DNA of 64,000 nt, from positions 1 to 64,000 of the forward strand of contig NZ_JAFKCV010000006.1 of assembly GCF_017254865.1 (NCBI RefSeq), read 5' to 3'. The position numbers were made by a program, and so were the translations under genes. The notes beneath the pieces were generated by a model, which was given only the letters and a program-made list of their open reading frames with translations, had not been told where the DNA came from and ran no database searches. Source of the DNA: Bowmanella dokdonensis (lineage in GTDB: Bacteria > Pseudomonadota > Gammaproteobacteria > Enterobacterales > Alteromonadaceae). Below are positions 9,912 through 19,780 of this stretch, in pieces (the first letter of the stretch is position 1; every line of letters starts with the position of its first letter).

Positions 9912-10072
9912 TAACGCTGGAACGCAGTGACGGCGGCCCTGAAAGGGTGGAGGACAGGGATAGTCCGAAGTAAAAAAACGCCGGGAGCGTTTTTTACGAA
10001 AAACTTCCCTGTTTCTCGCCTTCCAGGCCAGCTAAAGCCGTTGCTGATTGCTCCCGGCAATCAGGCTGACAT
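9912..10072. repeat. Intergenic direct repeat, copy A (about 160 bp)
   Basis: This copy is nearly identical to 10217-10377 (offset 305 bp). It starts AACGCTGGAACGCAGTGACG and contains a long inverted repeat, GTAAAAAAACGC-cggga-GCGTTTTTTAC (about 9970-9997), that looks like a bidirectional terminator. A related short hairpin (aaaaaagcga...tcgcttttt, 9891-9912) precedes it. No credible protein is encoded. Confidence 0.85.
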
Positions 10073-10216
10073 CGACGTACCCGTCGATGGCCCCCTATGG
10101 GGGTGAATTCCATGGAGGGGATGAACAAAAAAGCGACGCGCTTTTTCACTCATTGCATCCTTGTAAATCGCCCTTCGGGCAGCTCCGCTGTGCTAAACGG
10201 CTTTCCTGCCGTTTAG
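10073..10216. other. Structured spacer between repeat copies
   Basis: Non-coding. It contains several small palindromes: CCCCCTATGGGGG (about 10090-10102), aaaaaagcga-cgcgcttttt (about 10127-10146), GCCCTTCGGGC and CTAAACGG-ctttcctg-CCGTTTAG (about 10193-10216). The density of hairpins resembles mosaic intergenic repeats of marine gammaproteobacteria; no gene is seen. Confidence 0.6.
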
Positions 10217-10377
10217 TAACGCTGGAACGCAGTGACGGCGGCCCTGAAAGGGTGGAGGACAGGGATAGTCCGAAGTAAAAAAATGCCGGGAGCGTTTTTT
10301 ACGAAAAACCTCCCTGTTTCTCGCCTTCCAGGCCAGCTAAAGCTGTTGCTGGTTGCTCCTGGCAATCAGACTAACAT
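10217..10377. repeat. Intergenic direct repeat, copy B (about 160 bp)
   Basis: Second copy of the 9912-10072 repeat in the same orientation, with a handful of substitutions (for example atgcc for acgcc inside the terminator-like hairpin). It lies between the lipoprotein terminator and copy A. Copies this similar could recombine or mark an old rearrangement junction; the latter is inference. Confidence 0.85.
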
Positions 10378-10433
10378 TGGAGACCAGCAACGACGGTGCC
10401 AAAGGGGGGAAGGGCAGGGTCCCGTCCGGACGA

Positions 10434-10460
10434 GAAACAAAAGGCCCCTTCCGGGGCCTT
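10434..10460 (-). terminator. Rho-independent terminator of the lipoprotein gene
   Basis: On the minus strand the stem AAGGCCCC-ggaa-GGGGCCTT is followed by TTGTTTC. It lies 26 bp beyond the stop of the lipoprotein gene. Confidence 0.85.
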
Positions 10461-10485
10461 AGCTTAATGAGCGCATGCTCCCTGA

Positions 10486-11844
10486 CTAATGCAATAATGC
10501 CACCCGGTAGCCACTGGCAGAGCTGCTGTCAGGCTCCACAGAGACCACGTAGCTCACTTCATCCTCGATGGCCAAGGCCTGCGTACGATAAAGAAGAGTC
10601 TGATTTCCACTGTTGTCATCATACAAGGCGATAATCTCATAGTAGTCACTGGGCAGGCTGATATCGTCTGACTCGGCAAATTCAAGATTCAAAAGTTTGT
10701 ATTCGGCTGTCTCGACTGTTTCATCTTGCCTGACAAAGTAAATATCAATATTGCTGTAATCCTTAACCAGGTTGGCCACATTCACTTCATGATCGTAGAC
10801 TTGCGGCAGATCGCTGTCTTCGAAAGCCAGGGAGCTGAGTTGATCCTGGGCGTTCTTATACAGCACTACGGTTTTACTCTCTCCCTGGTTGAGGGTCAGC
10901 AGCCGGTTGCTGAAAGCCCACTGGGCATCCTCAGAGCTGGCGGATATCTGATAGTCTCCATACTTGACAGTACTGAAATCACTGAGCTGGCGTGCCGCCA
11001 CATCAATACTCTGTTCAACATCGTTCCCTTTCAGCGTGGCTGTCAGGTCAATGCCTGCTTCCAGGCTGTTGTAGAACCGGTACTGGGCACCGGCGCGAAT
11101 GTCTTTATAGGAAGGGACACTGGTGGAGTTGATGATCAAATCAACAATAAGATTATTCTGTGAGGCCCCCGCAGAAGATCGAATCACCATGACATACTCA
11201 GTCTCAAAGTTGAAAGCCATAGTGCCGCTTTCATACAGTATTTCTGTTTTGCCGGGCTCGGTGAGATAAACCACATAATCATCCACATTCCAATCGGCAC
11301 TGTCTGCATCGCCATCCCAATACTGGGCTTCGACTAATTCTCCGAAGCTGAGCGCGCCCATCAGGTGTGCATCGTCAAGGGATGCCCCAGCCTCGGCCAC
11401 ATAAAGATCATAGGTTTTGTCCGGTATTGCCGAGAGGGCGTGCAAGGTAAAATGATCGTTCAGTTCCGCCCTTTCAAACTTGTGTTCCACCAGCTCAGGA
11501 TCACTGTAGTCACCCAGCATCAGATATAACGACTTGTGCCCGTCACTCAGGCTGATGTCCTGACTCATTATCTCGACCACCTTGTCGCTGGCATCCGTAC
11601 GTTTAAGACTGAGGGCCGCCCCTCCCGCATCCAAGGTGTACAGCCCCGTTGCATCGCCGTAACTGGCATTACCCAACGCAACATCGTCAATATACAGCAG
11701 GGTCGAGGCACTGTTTGCCGAACCGTTATAGAGTTGTATGTAAGCCTCGGGATAGCTGCTGTCGCTGTCGCTCGATCCGCCACAGGCCGAGAGTAAAAAA
11801 GCAGAAGAAACTAACAGGGGTAAAGACAGAATACGTAAATTCAT
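10486..11844 (-). CDS. DUF4397-like lipoprotein, function unknown
   Basis: A 452-aa predicted lipoprotein: signal peptide MNLRILSLPLLVSSAFLL with lipobox LSAC (Cys about residue 21), then a Ser/Asp/Gly linker. The rest is beta-rich, with repeated patterns such as YIQLYNGSANSAS and YRFYNSLEAGID that resemble the DUF4397 beta-sandwich (sequence resemblance only). Start chosen at 11844, where AAGGA lies 7 bases upstream; a longer reading to 11904 would bury the signal peptide. It is monocistronic, with its own terminator. Probably anchored in the outer membrane, facing periplasm or surface. Confidence 0.7.
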   Translation of the reverse strand: MNLRILSLPLLVSSAFLLSACGGSSDSDSSYPEAYIQLYNGSANSASTLLYIDDVALGNASYGDATGLYTLDAGGAALSLKRTDASDKVVEIMSQDISLSDGHKSLYLMLGDYSDPELVEHKFERAELNDHFTLHALSAIPDKTYDLYVAEAGASLDDAHLMGALSFGELVEAQYWDGDADSADWNVDDYVVYLTEPGKTEILYESGTMAFNFETEYVMVIRSSAGASQNNLIVDLIINSTSVPSYKDIRAGAQYRFYNSLEAGIDLTATLKGNDVEQSIDVAARQLSDFSTVKYGDYQISASSEDAQWAFSNRLLTLNQGESKTVVLYKNAQDQLSSLAFEDSDLPQVYDHEVNVANLVKDYSNIDIYFVRQDETVETAEYKLLNLEFAESDDISLPSDYYEIIALYDDNSGNQTLLYRTQALAIEDEVSYVVSVEPDSSSASGYRVALLH

Positions 11845-12021
11845 AGTGGGTCCTTGTGTTGTCCGGAACCACAACAGACCTTGTCTAAGTGACTGAGTTC
11901 TCAAGGATTCATATTCTTTACCAACCTTTACATTTCCTTACATTGCAGGAAGATTTGCGACAAATTCGGCAGGTTATTTGACGGTATTACTGTCAGGAAA
12001 GTGTTTCACTTATGGATTTTC

Positions 12022-12049
12022 AAAAAAAACGGCCCTGACGGGCCGTTTT
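12022..12049 (-). terminator. Rho-independent terminator of the M1 aminopeptidase gene
   Basis: On the minus strand the stem ACGGCCC-gtca-GGGCCGT is followed by eight T. It begins 13 bp beyond the aminopeptidase stop codon. Confidence 0.9.
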
Positions 12050-12061
12050 CCTCATATGTTG

Positions 12062-14635
12062 TTAGCGTGGGACCTGCTCCAGATAACGGGTAAACTCAGC
12101 TTGAAAGCGATCCTTGAGGGCCAGGCACTGATTGGCCTCGTCCATCGCAACTTCGAAGCTGCGGGCCATACCATCAAATTTCTCCATACGTCCGGGATAA
12201 AATGCTCTGGCCAGTTGCACGTTGTGCTGATCACAACTGCTGGAAACAAATTCCGGCATGCGTCCTATATGGTAGCTGGGCATGCGCTCAGTCAATTGCT
12301 GGAAATGTTTATCCAGCCAGGAATACAGCAGATCCTGCTTTTCCTGGGACTTTGACGCCACATACAGATTGTAAATAACATTGGCCGGGCTCATCTCCTC
12401 ATGGAACGAAAAATCCAGTAGCTGTCTTACATTCTCGTCCTGCGGAAAATACATGCTGCCCATCAAGGTATTACGTACATTGGCGTCTGAGCTTTTCAGA
12501 TAGGCCTGGCGATATTTATGATACCAGTCGGCGGCACCAAACTTGGCCGTACTCTTAAGAGCTGCACTGGCCAGGTGACGGGAAACAGCGCCGGGATCCT
12601 CAAGGTATTGCCGGGTCATCTTCTTACTGACCTGCTCCAGCTCTTCATTGGGCGCGTGCTGACTCAGAATGGAAAATACCGCCTGGCGTAGCTTGATGAT
12701 TTCTTCTGAGTCTCCTGGCTGGGGCCCCACACCAAGCTTCCGATACCAGGGCATCAGCTTTTCAGCAACAAAACGGGCAAACACTTGCCTATTGCTGTCA
12801 TCAACCAGATAGAGCAGATCATTCAACGCCGCGACCACGGCGCTGACCACCGTCGGATCCTGCTCCTGAGCCAATACATCGAGTACCTGCATATGGTCTT
12901 GCAGGGAAATTTCACCAGCCTTGAGCAGGGCGTCGGAGTTGTAAAGCAGGTTTTTCTTTTCGCGGACATTCAATACGTCGATATCGCTGAGCAGCGTCTC
13001 CATTTGGCGGGAGGATATCTTCCAGCGGTAGTACCCCATAGCGTTGTCATTGGGATAGATCCAGTCGGCTTCTGCCAACTGGCTGTTCAACACCCTGGGC
13101 TCGTTCAGAAACATCATCTGGCGATGAATCTTGCCGTTCTTCTTATAACTGATGGCTACCGGCACATTCCAGACCTGCGGCTTTACCTCGGCACCGGCCA
13201 GGTGATAGCGTCGCTGGGAGACCGCCCCATTGGCCTCAAATTCCACCAGCGGGTAACCTGGCTGCTCCAGGTAAGTGCGCATCATGGCAGGCACATCGAA
13301 ATCCGCCACATCCCCTAACACTGCCCATAAATCGTCGGCTGTGGTATTTCCCCACTTGTGCTTCTGCATGTAGGTCTGAACCGCCTTCTGGAAAGCTTTC
13401 TCACCGATCAAGGCCTCAATCATATTGAGGATGGATTCACCCTTGCTGTAATTCAGCCCCAGGCCATCCATGACGTCCGCCGAGGAGCGCACTAACTTTT
13501 TCACCGGCTTGGTGGTGGGGCTTGCGTCGGCAGTGAAGGCGCCTTCCTGGATAATTCTGGTGTGGAAATTCAGCTCAGGGTAGAGCTGCATCATGACTTT
13601 GCTGGCCATCCAGGAGGCAAAGGCTTCATTCAGCCACAAGTCGTCCCACCAGGCCATGGTCACCAGGTTGCCATACCACTGATGAGCCAGTTCATGGGCA
13701 ATGGTGTCCAGGGGACCGCTGCGCTCTGACAACCCCGGCTCATCCTCAAGCAGCAGGAGACTGCTGCGGTATGTGATCAATCCGGCATTTTCCATTGCCC
13801 CGTGGGTAAAGTTAGGTACAGCGACAAAATCCAGCTTGGCATAGGGATAGGGAATGCCGAAGTAATCTTCCAGCGCTTTCAGGATGGCTGGCGTGTGCTG
13901 AATGACAAATCTGGTGCGATGGGCCTGCCCATAGGGCGTATAGACCTTTCCCGGGACGGACAAGCCGGTAATCTCCGCCGAATCAAATTCGCCAATGGCA
14001 TAGGCAACCAGGTAGGTGGGCATAGGTTTGGTTTTCTGAAAGCGAACTTTCTGCCAGCCCGCCTCGACCTGGCGTTTTTCTACCGGTGTATTGGACAGCA
14101 CGGTATGCTTTTCTGGTGATTCGATGGTTAGCTGATAGGGGATCTTAAAGTTGGGTTGATCAAAGCTGGGAAAAGCACGTCTGGCTTCCATATCTTCAAA
14201 CTGAGTGAAGATATAATTACGATCCTCAAACCGGGACAGATACATGCCGTCCGAGCTGGTGTTAACCTTGCCCCGGTATCGGATATGCAACTGATAGGTC
14301 CCCGGGGGCAAGGGCTTGCCTGCACTCCCCCAGAAGATATCGTATTCCCCGCCGGACACCTCAAGGGGGATAACATTTTCCCCCTGCACCAGCTCCACTT
14401 TTTCAAGTGTCAGATCGATATGATAAAAACCCACTTTATCCGTGGTTTTCGTGATATCCAGATCGATCCAGGTTTCACCGCTGAAATCCAGTTGATCGGG
14501 GTCAACACGCAGTTGAATGATCTGCTGCTGGGGTACAATGCTGTCCGGTAACCGGTAAATCTCGTCGGCATTTGCCAGGGTACTGACAGACAACATAAAT
14601 GCGGCGGCCAGCTCCAGATAATATTTGACCTTCAT
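12062..14635 (-). CDS. Secreted M1-family zinc aminopeptidase
   Basis: An 857-aa metallopeptidase with an N-terminal signal peptide (about 1-22). Family M1 hallmarks are present: the substrate-binding GAMEN at 279-283, the zinc motif HELAH at 314-318, and the third zinc ligand Glu337 in LNEAF. A C-terminal ERAP1-like helical domain follows (about 530-857). It should remove N-terminal residues from peptides in the periplasm or outside the cell, unlike cytosolic E. coli PepN. Start at 14635 is supported by AAGGA seven bases upstream. It is flanked by its own terminator. Confidence 0.9.
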   Translation of the reverse strand: MKVKYYLELAAAFMLSVSTLANADEIYRLPDSIVPQQQIIQLRVDPDQLDFSGETWIDLDITKTTDKVGFYHIDLTLEKVELVQGENVIPLEVSGGEYDIFWGSAGKPLPPGTYQLHIRYRGKVNTSSDGMYLSRFEDRNYIFTQFEDMEARRAFPSFDQPNFKIPYQLTIESPEKHTVLSNTPVEKRQVEAGWQKVRFQKTKPMPTYLVAYAIGEFDSAEITGLSVPGKVYTPYGQAHRTRFVIQHTPAILKALEDYFGIPYPYAKLDFVAVPNFTHGAMENAGLITYRSSLLLLEDEPGLSERSGPLDTIAHELAHQWYGNLVTMAWWDDLWLNEAFASWMASKVMMQLYPELNFHTRIIQEGAFTADASPTTKPVKKLVRSSADVMDGLGLNYSKGESILNMIEALIGEKAFQKAVQTYMQKHKWGNTTADDLWAVLGDVADFDVPAMMRTYLEQPGYPLVEFEANGAVSQRRYHLAGAEVKPQVWNVPVAISYKKNGKIHRQMMFLNEPRVLNSQLAEADWIYPNDNAMGYYRWKISSRQMETLLSDIDVLNVREKKNLLYNSDALLKAGEISLQDHMQVLDVLAQEQDPTVVSAVVAALNDLLYLVDDSNRQVFARFVAEKLMPWYRKLGVGPQPGDSEEIIKLRQAVFSILSQHAPNEELEQVSKKMTRQYLEDPGAVSRHLASAALKSTAKFGAADWYHKYRQAYLKSSDANVRNTLMGSMYFPQDENVRQLLDFSFHEEMSPANVIYNLYVASKSQEKQDLLYSWLDKHFQQLTERMPSYHIGRMPEFVSSSCDQHNVQLARAFYPGRMEKFDGMARSFEVAMDEANQCLALKDRFQAEFTRYLEQVPR

Positions 14636-14766
14636 GGTCGGTTCCTTTGTTGATTTTTGTTGTAGGGACCTGCTGACCATACCGGATTTTCTGTCTCCGG
14701 CAAGAAGGAATTGGTTAGAAGTTTTTACAGGACAGAAGGTAGAAAAAAGGGCCCACCGAAGCAGCC

Positions 14767-15504
14767 CTATTGTCTTTGCCTGACCACTTCATACAGGCAG
14801 ATGCCGGTGGCCACTGACACATTCAGACTGGATACTGAACCTGCCATGGGTAACTTGATCAACTGATCACAGTGCTCACGCGTCAGACGTCGCATCCCTT
14901 TACCTTCAGCCCCCATAACCAGGGCCAACGGACCTGACAGACTGCACTGGTAGATGTCCTGTTCAGCTTCGCCGGCTGTACCCACTATCCAGACACCTGC
15001 CTGTTGCAGCTCCTTCAGGGTTCTGGCCAGATTGGTCACCTGAATCAGGGGGATCACCTCGGCGGCACCACAGGCGACTTTCCTCACTGTTGGGGTCAAG
15101 GACGCAGATTTATCCTTGGGCACCACGACTGCATGTACCCCGGCCGCATCGGCGGTTCGCAGACAGGCTCCCAGGTTATGGGGATCGGTCACCCCGTCCA
15201 GCACCAGTAAAAAGGGCATCGGAGTGGCATGAATGATTTCATCCAAATCTTTCTCATCATACTGGCGGCCAGGCTTCGCCTTGGCTACCACTCCCTGATG
15301 CTGCTCTCCCTGTGCTTTGTCATCCAGTGTCTTGCGCTGACAAAACTGCACCGATACGCCGAAGCGCCGGGCCTGATTGACAATATTGAGTAAACGTTCA
15401 TCATCCCGCCCCTTTAATACGAACAGTTCAATCAAACGTTCCGGCTCCCTTTGTAAAAGGGACTCCATGGCGTGTATGCCGTATAACCATTCCTGTTGCG
15501 CCAT
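14767..15504 (-). CDS. rlmB: 23S rRNA (guanosine-2'-O-)-methyltransferase RlmB
   Basis: A 245-aa SpoU/TrmH-family enzyme that methylates Gm2251 in the peptidyl-transferase loop of 23S rRNA. An N-terminal L30e-like substrate-binding domain (about 1-75) precedes the SPOUT catalytic domain. Motif 1 is near [20 protein letters not shown], motif 2 [12 protein letters not shown], and motif 3 [20 protein letters not shown], which forms the trefoil knot. It lies 3 bp downstream of rnr, an operon pairing conserved in enterics and vibrios. Confidence 0.95.
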   Translation of the reverse strand: MAQQEWLYGIHAMESLLQREPERLIELFVLKGRDDERLLNIVNQARRFGVSVQFCQRKTLDDKAQGEQHQGVVAKAKPGRQYDEKDLDEIIHATPMPFLLVLDGVTDPHNLGACLRTADAAGVHAVVVPKDKSASLTPTVRKVACGAAEVIPLIQVTNLARTLKELQQAGVWIVGTAGEAEQDIYQCSLSGPLALVMGAEGKGMRRLTREHCDQLIKLPMAGSVSSLNVSVATGICLYEVVRQRQ

Positions 15505-15507
15505 GGG

Positions 15508-17853
15508 TTATTTCCTTTTGCCCCGGGATGATCTGGCGGGTTTGTCTGTATTTGACGTTCGCCCTCCCCCTTTGCCGCTCTTACCTTTTTCCGGCCAGGG
15601 TCCCTTGGCTTTCTTGTCTTTCTCACCCGCCTTTTTAGCCTTGCGCACTGTTACTTTACGTCCACCTTTGCCCTGGGCCATGGGTTGATCCAATACAAAA
15701 TCTATCTTTCGGTCATCCAGGTTAACCCCGGCGACCTTGACATGAACCGGATCGCCCAGACGATAGACTGTGCCAAAGTTTTCACCAATCAGGTGCTGTT
15801 TGACCTCATCATAATGGTAATAGTCGTTCTCCAGCGCGGTAATATGCACCAGGCCGTCTATATGGAATTCACCCAGACGCACGAAGAAGCCGAAGTTGGT
15901 TACCGAGGCAATCACTCCGTCGAAACTGTCACCCACATGGTCCTGCATAAATTCACATTTGAGCCAGTCGGCCACATCGCGGGTGGCATCATCGGCTCGC
16001 CGTTCAGTCATTGAGCACTGCTGACCCAACTGCGTCACTTCCTCCTGAGAATATGCTTTACCGCCCGTTTTACTTTTACGTCCCGCCTGCTTATCCAATA
16101 TTGCCTTGATAGCGCGGTGCACCACCAAATCCGGGTAACGGCGAATGGGTGAAGTAAAGTGGGCGTAGGCTTCCAGGGCCAATCCAAAGTGACCGATATT
16201 CTCCCTGTCGTAGATTGCCTGCTTCATTGAGCGCAGCAACATGGTCTGGATCAGTTCCTGATCAGGCCTGTTTGCAATTTTGTCCACCACCGTACTGAAG
16301 TCGGACGGGGCCGGATCGCCGGTAATGCCATGAGGGATCCCCACCTCGGCCAGATAACTCAGAAAGCTGACCAGCCTGTCCTGATCCGGTTTGTCGTGCA
16401 CCCGGTAAAGGCCCTCGGCTTCATGTTGTTCCAGAAATCTGGCTGCGCTGACGTTAGCCAGAATCATGCACTCTTCGATCATTTTGTGGGCGTCGTTGCG
16501 CACCACCGGGACGATATGATCGATCTTACGCTGGGCATTGAAGATAAACTTGCTTTCCTGAGTCTCAAACTCAATGGCGCCGCGACGACTGCGGGCTTTT
16601 TTCAGGATACGGAACAGATCGTGCAGGTTGCGCAGATGGGGGACCAACGGCTCATATCTTTGGAATAACTCCTTGTCTCCCTGCAATATGTCCCACACTT
16701 TGGAATACGTCAGACGGGCATGGGAGTTCATCACCGCTTCGAAGAAACGAAACTCCTTCAACACACCTGATTTACTGACCGTCATTTCGCAAACCATACA
16801 CAGGCGGTCTACCTGGGGATTCAGGGAGCAGAGTCCGTTGGAAAGGACTTCTGGCAACATGGGGACTACCTGGGCAGGAAAATACACGGAATTGCCCCGC
16901 TCGACGGCCTCTTTGTCCAGTGCAGTGGCCGGACGCACATAATAGCTCACATCGGCGATGGCCACCCAAAGCTTCCAGCCACCTGTATCCAGCGGCTCAC
17001 AGTATACCGCGTCATCAAAATCCCGGGCGTCCTCTCCGTCTATGGTCACCAGTGGCATAGCCCGAAGATCGACCCGCCCCTGCTTGGCCTCTTCCGGTAC
17101 CTGCTCGGTGAGACCCTGAATCTGCTTGTCCACTTCACCTGGCCAATCATGGGGGATATCGAAGGTGCGCAGGGCCATCTCAATCTCCATGCCGGGCGCC
17201 ATGTGCTCGCCCAGCACCTCGACGATCTTACCGATGGCATTGACCCGCTTCATCGGGCGTTGGGTGATCTCCACGACCACCACATTGCCCTGGCGTGCCC
17301 CCTGGGTATGCTCTGGGGGTATGATGATATCCTGACAGATACGACTGTCATCCGGTACCACTAACCCCATCCCCTGTTCCAAAAAATAGCGGCCGACAAT
17401 AGGTTCAGTCCTGGGCTCTACCACTCTGACAATTCGGGCCTCCTTCTTACCCCGGAAATTCTGGCTGCTTTCGGTCGCCAGCACGATATCACCGTGCAAC
17501 AGCATCTGCATGGGAGAATTGTGGATGTAGAGATCCGGCTTGCCATCATCCCGTTTCAGAAAACCAAAACCGTCACGATGTGCCAAAACCCTGCCACGAA
17601 TCAGATCCATCTTCTCGGCCAAACCATACTTTTTGTTGCGGTTGAACAGCACCTGGCCTTCTCTTTCCATGGCGCGTAAACGCCTTTGCACACCAATACG
17701 ACTGTCCTCGTCGTTGGCGTCCACCAACTCGCAGATTTCTAACAGGGAAAGGGGGGTGTTTTTTTCTTTCAGGATTTGCAACAGGTACTCGCGGCTGGCG
17801 ACCGGATTCTCGTATTTCTCTTTTTCGCGTTGGTAATAGGGATCGTCTTGCAT
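15508..17853 (-). CDS. rnr: Exoribonuclease R
   Basis: A 781-aa RNase R, a processive 3'-5' exoribonuclease that degrades structured RNA and rRNA fragments. Order: winged-helix N-terminus (about 20-80), cold-shock domains, RNB catalytic domain with the acidic cluster Asp272, 278, 280, 281 (DGEDARDFDD), S1 domain (about 640-725), and a Lys/Arg/Gly-rich tail. I start at ATG 17853 (MQDDPYYQREKEKYENP), matching E. coli RNase R; a TTG 36 bp upstream is possible but lacks homology support. First gene of rnr-rlmB, downstream of motX. Confidence 0.95.
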   Translation of the reverse strand: MQDDPYYQREKEKYENPVASREYLLQILKEKNTPLSLLEICELVDANDEDSRIGVQRRLRAMEREGQVLFNRNKKYGLAEKMDLIRGRVLAHRDGFGFLKRDDGKPDLYIHNSPMQMLLHGDIVLATESSQNFRGKKEARIVRVVEPRTEPIVGRYFLEQGMGLVVPDDSRICQDIIIPPEHTQGARQGNVVVVEITQRPMKRVNAIGKIVEVLGEHMAPGMEIEMALRTFDIPHDWPGEVDKQIQGLTEQVPEEAKQGRVDLRAMPLVTIDGEDARDFDDAVYCEPLDTGGWKLWVAIADVSYYVRPATALDKEAVERGNSVYFPAQVVPMLPEVLSNGLCSLNPQVDRLCMVCEMTVSKSGVLKEFRFFEAVMNSHARLTYSKVWDILQGDKELFQRYEPLVPHLRNLHDLFRILKKARSRRGAIEFETQESKFIFNAQRKIDHIVPVVRNDAHKMIEECMILANVSAARFLEQHEAEGLYRVHDKPDQDRLVSFLSYLAEVGIPHGITGDPAPSDFSTVVDKIANRPDQELIQTMLLRSMKQAIYDRENIGHFGLALEAYAHFTSPIRRYPDLVVHRAIKAILDKQAGRKSKTGGKAYSQEEVTQLGQQCSMTERRADDATRDVADWLKCEFMQDHVGDSFDGVIASVTNFGFFVRLGEFHIDGLVHITALENDYYHYDEVKQHLIGENFGTVYRLGDPVHVKVAGVNLDDRKIDFVLDQPMAQGKGGRKVTVRKAKKAGEKDKKAKGPWPEKGKSGKGGGRTSNTDKPARSSRGKRK

Positions 17854-17960
17854 CAAAAAGCAGTGACCTTCAGGTGAATATTGGCCCAAGTATAGCGAAC
17901 TCCCTGTTCAGAAAAGCATTTATTTGTTGCCGGGAGTCAAGGGCCGAACCTGCGGTCGTC

Positions 17961-18587
17961 TCAGGAATCCAATGAGCGCTTTGCCTGACGCACTGCTTTG
18001 GGGTGCATAAGTTTTTCCAGTTCCGTCAGACAATGAGCTATCTTCTGATGGGTTTGCTTGTCATCCGTAATGGCGTTGTGCAACCAGTGGTAAGCATCCT
18101 GATAATCGTAAGGACTGCCATATCCTTGAATGAACAGCTCGGCAAGCTGGATTTGCGCCTTAAGATTGCCAAGACCCGCGGCTTCCCGCAGGAACATCAC
18201 CGCCTTATCTCTGTCCTGCTGGACCAATGTCCCCTTGGCATAATATCGCCCCAGTTGTTCCAGAGCCGGAGGCAATCCCTGCAATGCTGCTTCACGCATA
18301 AAATGGACGCCTCGCTCAGGCTCAGCCTTAACGCAGACCCCCCAGGCCAGCATATCGCCCCACAGGAATTGATAAGCCGGGATCATCATGGTTTCGGCCC
18401 TGGCTTCGATATCCTGAACCAATTGACACTCATCCGTCACCACCCTGTCCAGATGGGTATTGTCGTTAATCATCCTGATCAACTCATCCTGCGAATAAAG
18501 CTGAACCGCTTTAAGTTCTTCCTGTTGTGCCAGGGCAACCGGTATGCCTAACAACATCAAAGCCATTGCAACAGTCTGTCTAATCAT
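17961..18587 (-). CDS. motX: Sodium-type flagellar motor protein MotX
   Basis: A 208-aa secreted protein: signal peptide (about 1-20), then Sel1-like repeats (about 85-165). The features QLVQDIEARA, FLWGDMLAWGVCV, LEQLGRYYAKGTLVQ and QLAELFIQGYGSPYDY closely follow Vibrio MotX. MotX with MotY forms the T ring of the sodium-driven polar flagellum and recruits PomAB. The position next to rnr-rlmB is the same as in Vibrio, which supports the call. Other flagellar genes are not in the window. Confidence 0.88.
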   Translation of the reverse strand: MIRQTVAMALMLLGIPVALAQQEELKAVQLYSQDELIRMINDNTHLDRVVTDECQLVQDIEARAETMMIPAYQFLWGDMLAWGVCVKAEPERGVHFMREAALQGLPPALEQLGRYYAKGTLVQQDRDKAVMFLREAAGLGNLKAQIQLAELFIQGYGSPYDYQDAYHWLHNAITDDKQTHQKIAHCLTELEKLMHPKAVRQAKRSLDS

Positions 18588-18644
18588 GGTGCCTCCTGTG
18601 ATGTTGAATTTATCGGCCAGACGATTAAATGCTGGAGTGCCAAT

Positions 18645-19772
18645 TCACCCCTTCAGACGCTTCACCGCCTCACGCAAATAGTCCCTGGGGCAGCCGAAAT
18701 TAATACGGAAGAATGACTTGGCGCCAAAATCTGCTCCCGGAGAAGGCCCAAGGCCCCGGGCTTCGCACCAGGCCTGAGGGTCATCGACGCCAAGAGCGGT
18801 CGCATCCACCCAGGCCAGATAGGTGGCCTGGGGCTCAAGCAACCGCAAGCCATCGATCTTATTGATTTCCTCCATCAGGAGGTCCCGGTTGCCACGTAAA
18901 TAATCCAGTTGCCCCTGATACCAGTCATCACATTGGGTAAATGCGGCCTCCGTTGCTATCAGTCCCAGCACATTCACCCACGGCACAATTCCCGTGGCCG
19001 CTCTGCTGAAGCGGACCCGCAATCCTGCATCGGGAATAATCGCAAACGAAGCACCAAGACCGGCGATATTGAAGGTTTTGCTGGCCGCCATCAGGGTAAT
19101 GGAAGTGTCATTGAGAGATTCAATACTGCCGGCAGGAAGATGCCTTGCCTCCTCGTCCAGTATCAAATCGCAGTGGATCTCGTCGGAACACAGGATCAGG
19201 TCATGCTGCTGGCAGATAAGGGCAATGCGTTCAAGTTCTTGGGCTGTTAAGACCGACCCCACCGGATTCATCGGATTGCAAAGAATCAGCAGCCTGGCCC
19301 GGGGATCTGCAGCCTCTTTTTCCAACGCATCGAAGTCCAGTGTCCAGCGACCCTGTCTTTCCAGGGTCTGAATATCCACCCGTTCCAGTTGATTGAGACC
19401 AGGCGCTGCCAGCAAAGGGGGATAATTAGGTACCTGCACCAGCACTTTGTCGCCCGGCTCACAAATGGCCTTACAGGCGACATTGAATGCGGGCACTACG
19501 CCGGGTGTCCAGACGATCCAGTCCTCCTCAATCTGCCAGCCGTGCTGTTGGTTGAGCCAGTGGATAATAGCCTGCTTGCCGGGTTCATATTGGGCGGGCA
19601 GGGTGTATCCAAGCACCCCGTGGGAGATACGCTCCTGCAGGGCATCCAGAATGGGCTGAGCGCACTTGAACTCCGTATCCGCCACCCACATGGGCAAAAC
19701 ATCCCGGCCACGGTATTTATTCCACTTGAAGGAAAAGGTCCCACGCCTGTCGACTATCTGATTGAAATCCAT
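18645..19772 (-). CDS. patB: MalY/PatB-type cystathionine beta-lyase
   Basis: A 375-aa fold-type I PLP enzyme. The N-terminus RRGTFSFKWNKY, the MWVADTEFK motif and GVVPAFN are MalY/PatB signatures. The PLP lysine is Lys232 in SKTFNIAGLG, with Asp197 preceding in SDEIHCDL. It should cleave C-S bonds of cystathionine or other cysteine conjugates to pyruvate, ammonia and a thiol; the exact substrate is not evident. The downstream receiver gene ends 8 bp before this gene's 5' end, so the receiver is upstream in the same direction and may be co-transcribed. Confidence 0.82.
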   Translation of the reverse strand: MDFNQIVDRRGTFSFKWNKYRGRDVLPMWVADTEFKCAQPILDALQERISHGVLGYTLPAQYEPGKQAIIHWLNQQHGWQIEEDWIVWTPGVVPAFNVACKAICEPGDKVLVQVPNYPPLLAAPGLNQLERVDIQTLERQGRWTLDFDALEKEAADPRARLLILCNPMNPVGSVLTAQELERIALICQQHDLILCSDEIHCDLILDEEARHLPAGSIESLNDTSITLMAASKTFNIAGLGASFAIIPDAGLRVRFSRAATGIVPWVNVLGLIATEAAFTQCDDWYQGQLDYLRGNRDLLMEEINKIDGLRLLEPQATYLAWVDATALGVDDPQAWCEARGLGPSPGADFGAKSFFRINFGCPRDYLREAVKRLKG

Positions 19773-19780
19773 ACTACATC

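Noticed and set aside
10048-10634. Three short reading frames across the intergenic repeats
   Set aside because: They run through terminator hairpins and repeat copies; no ribosome site or protein pattern.
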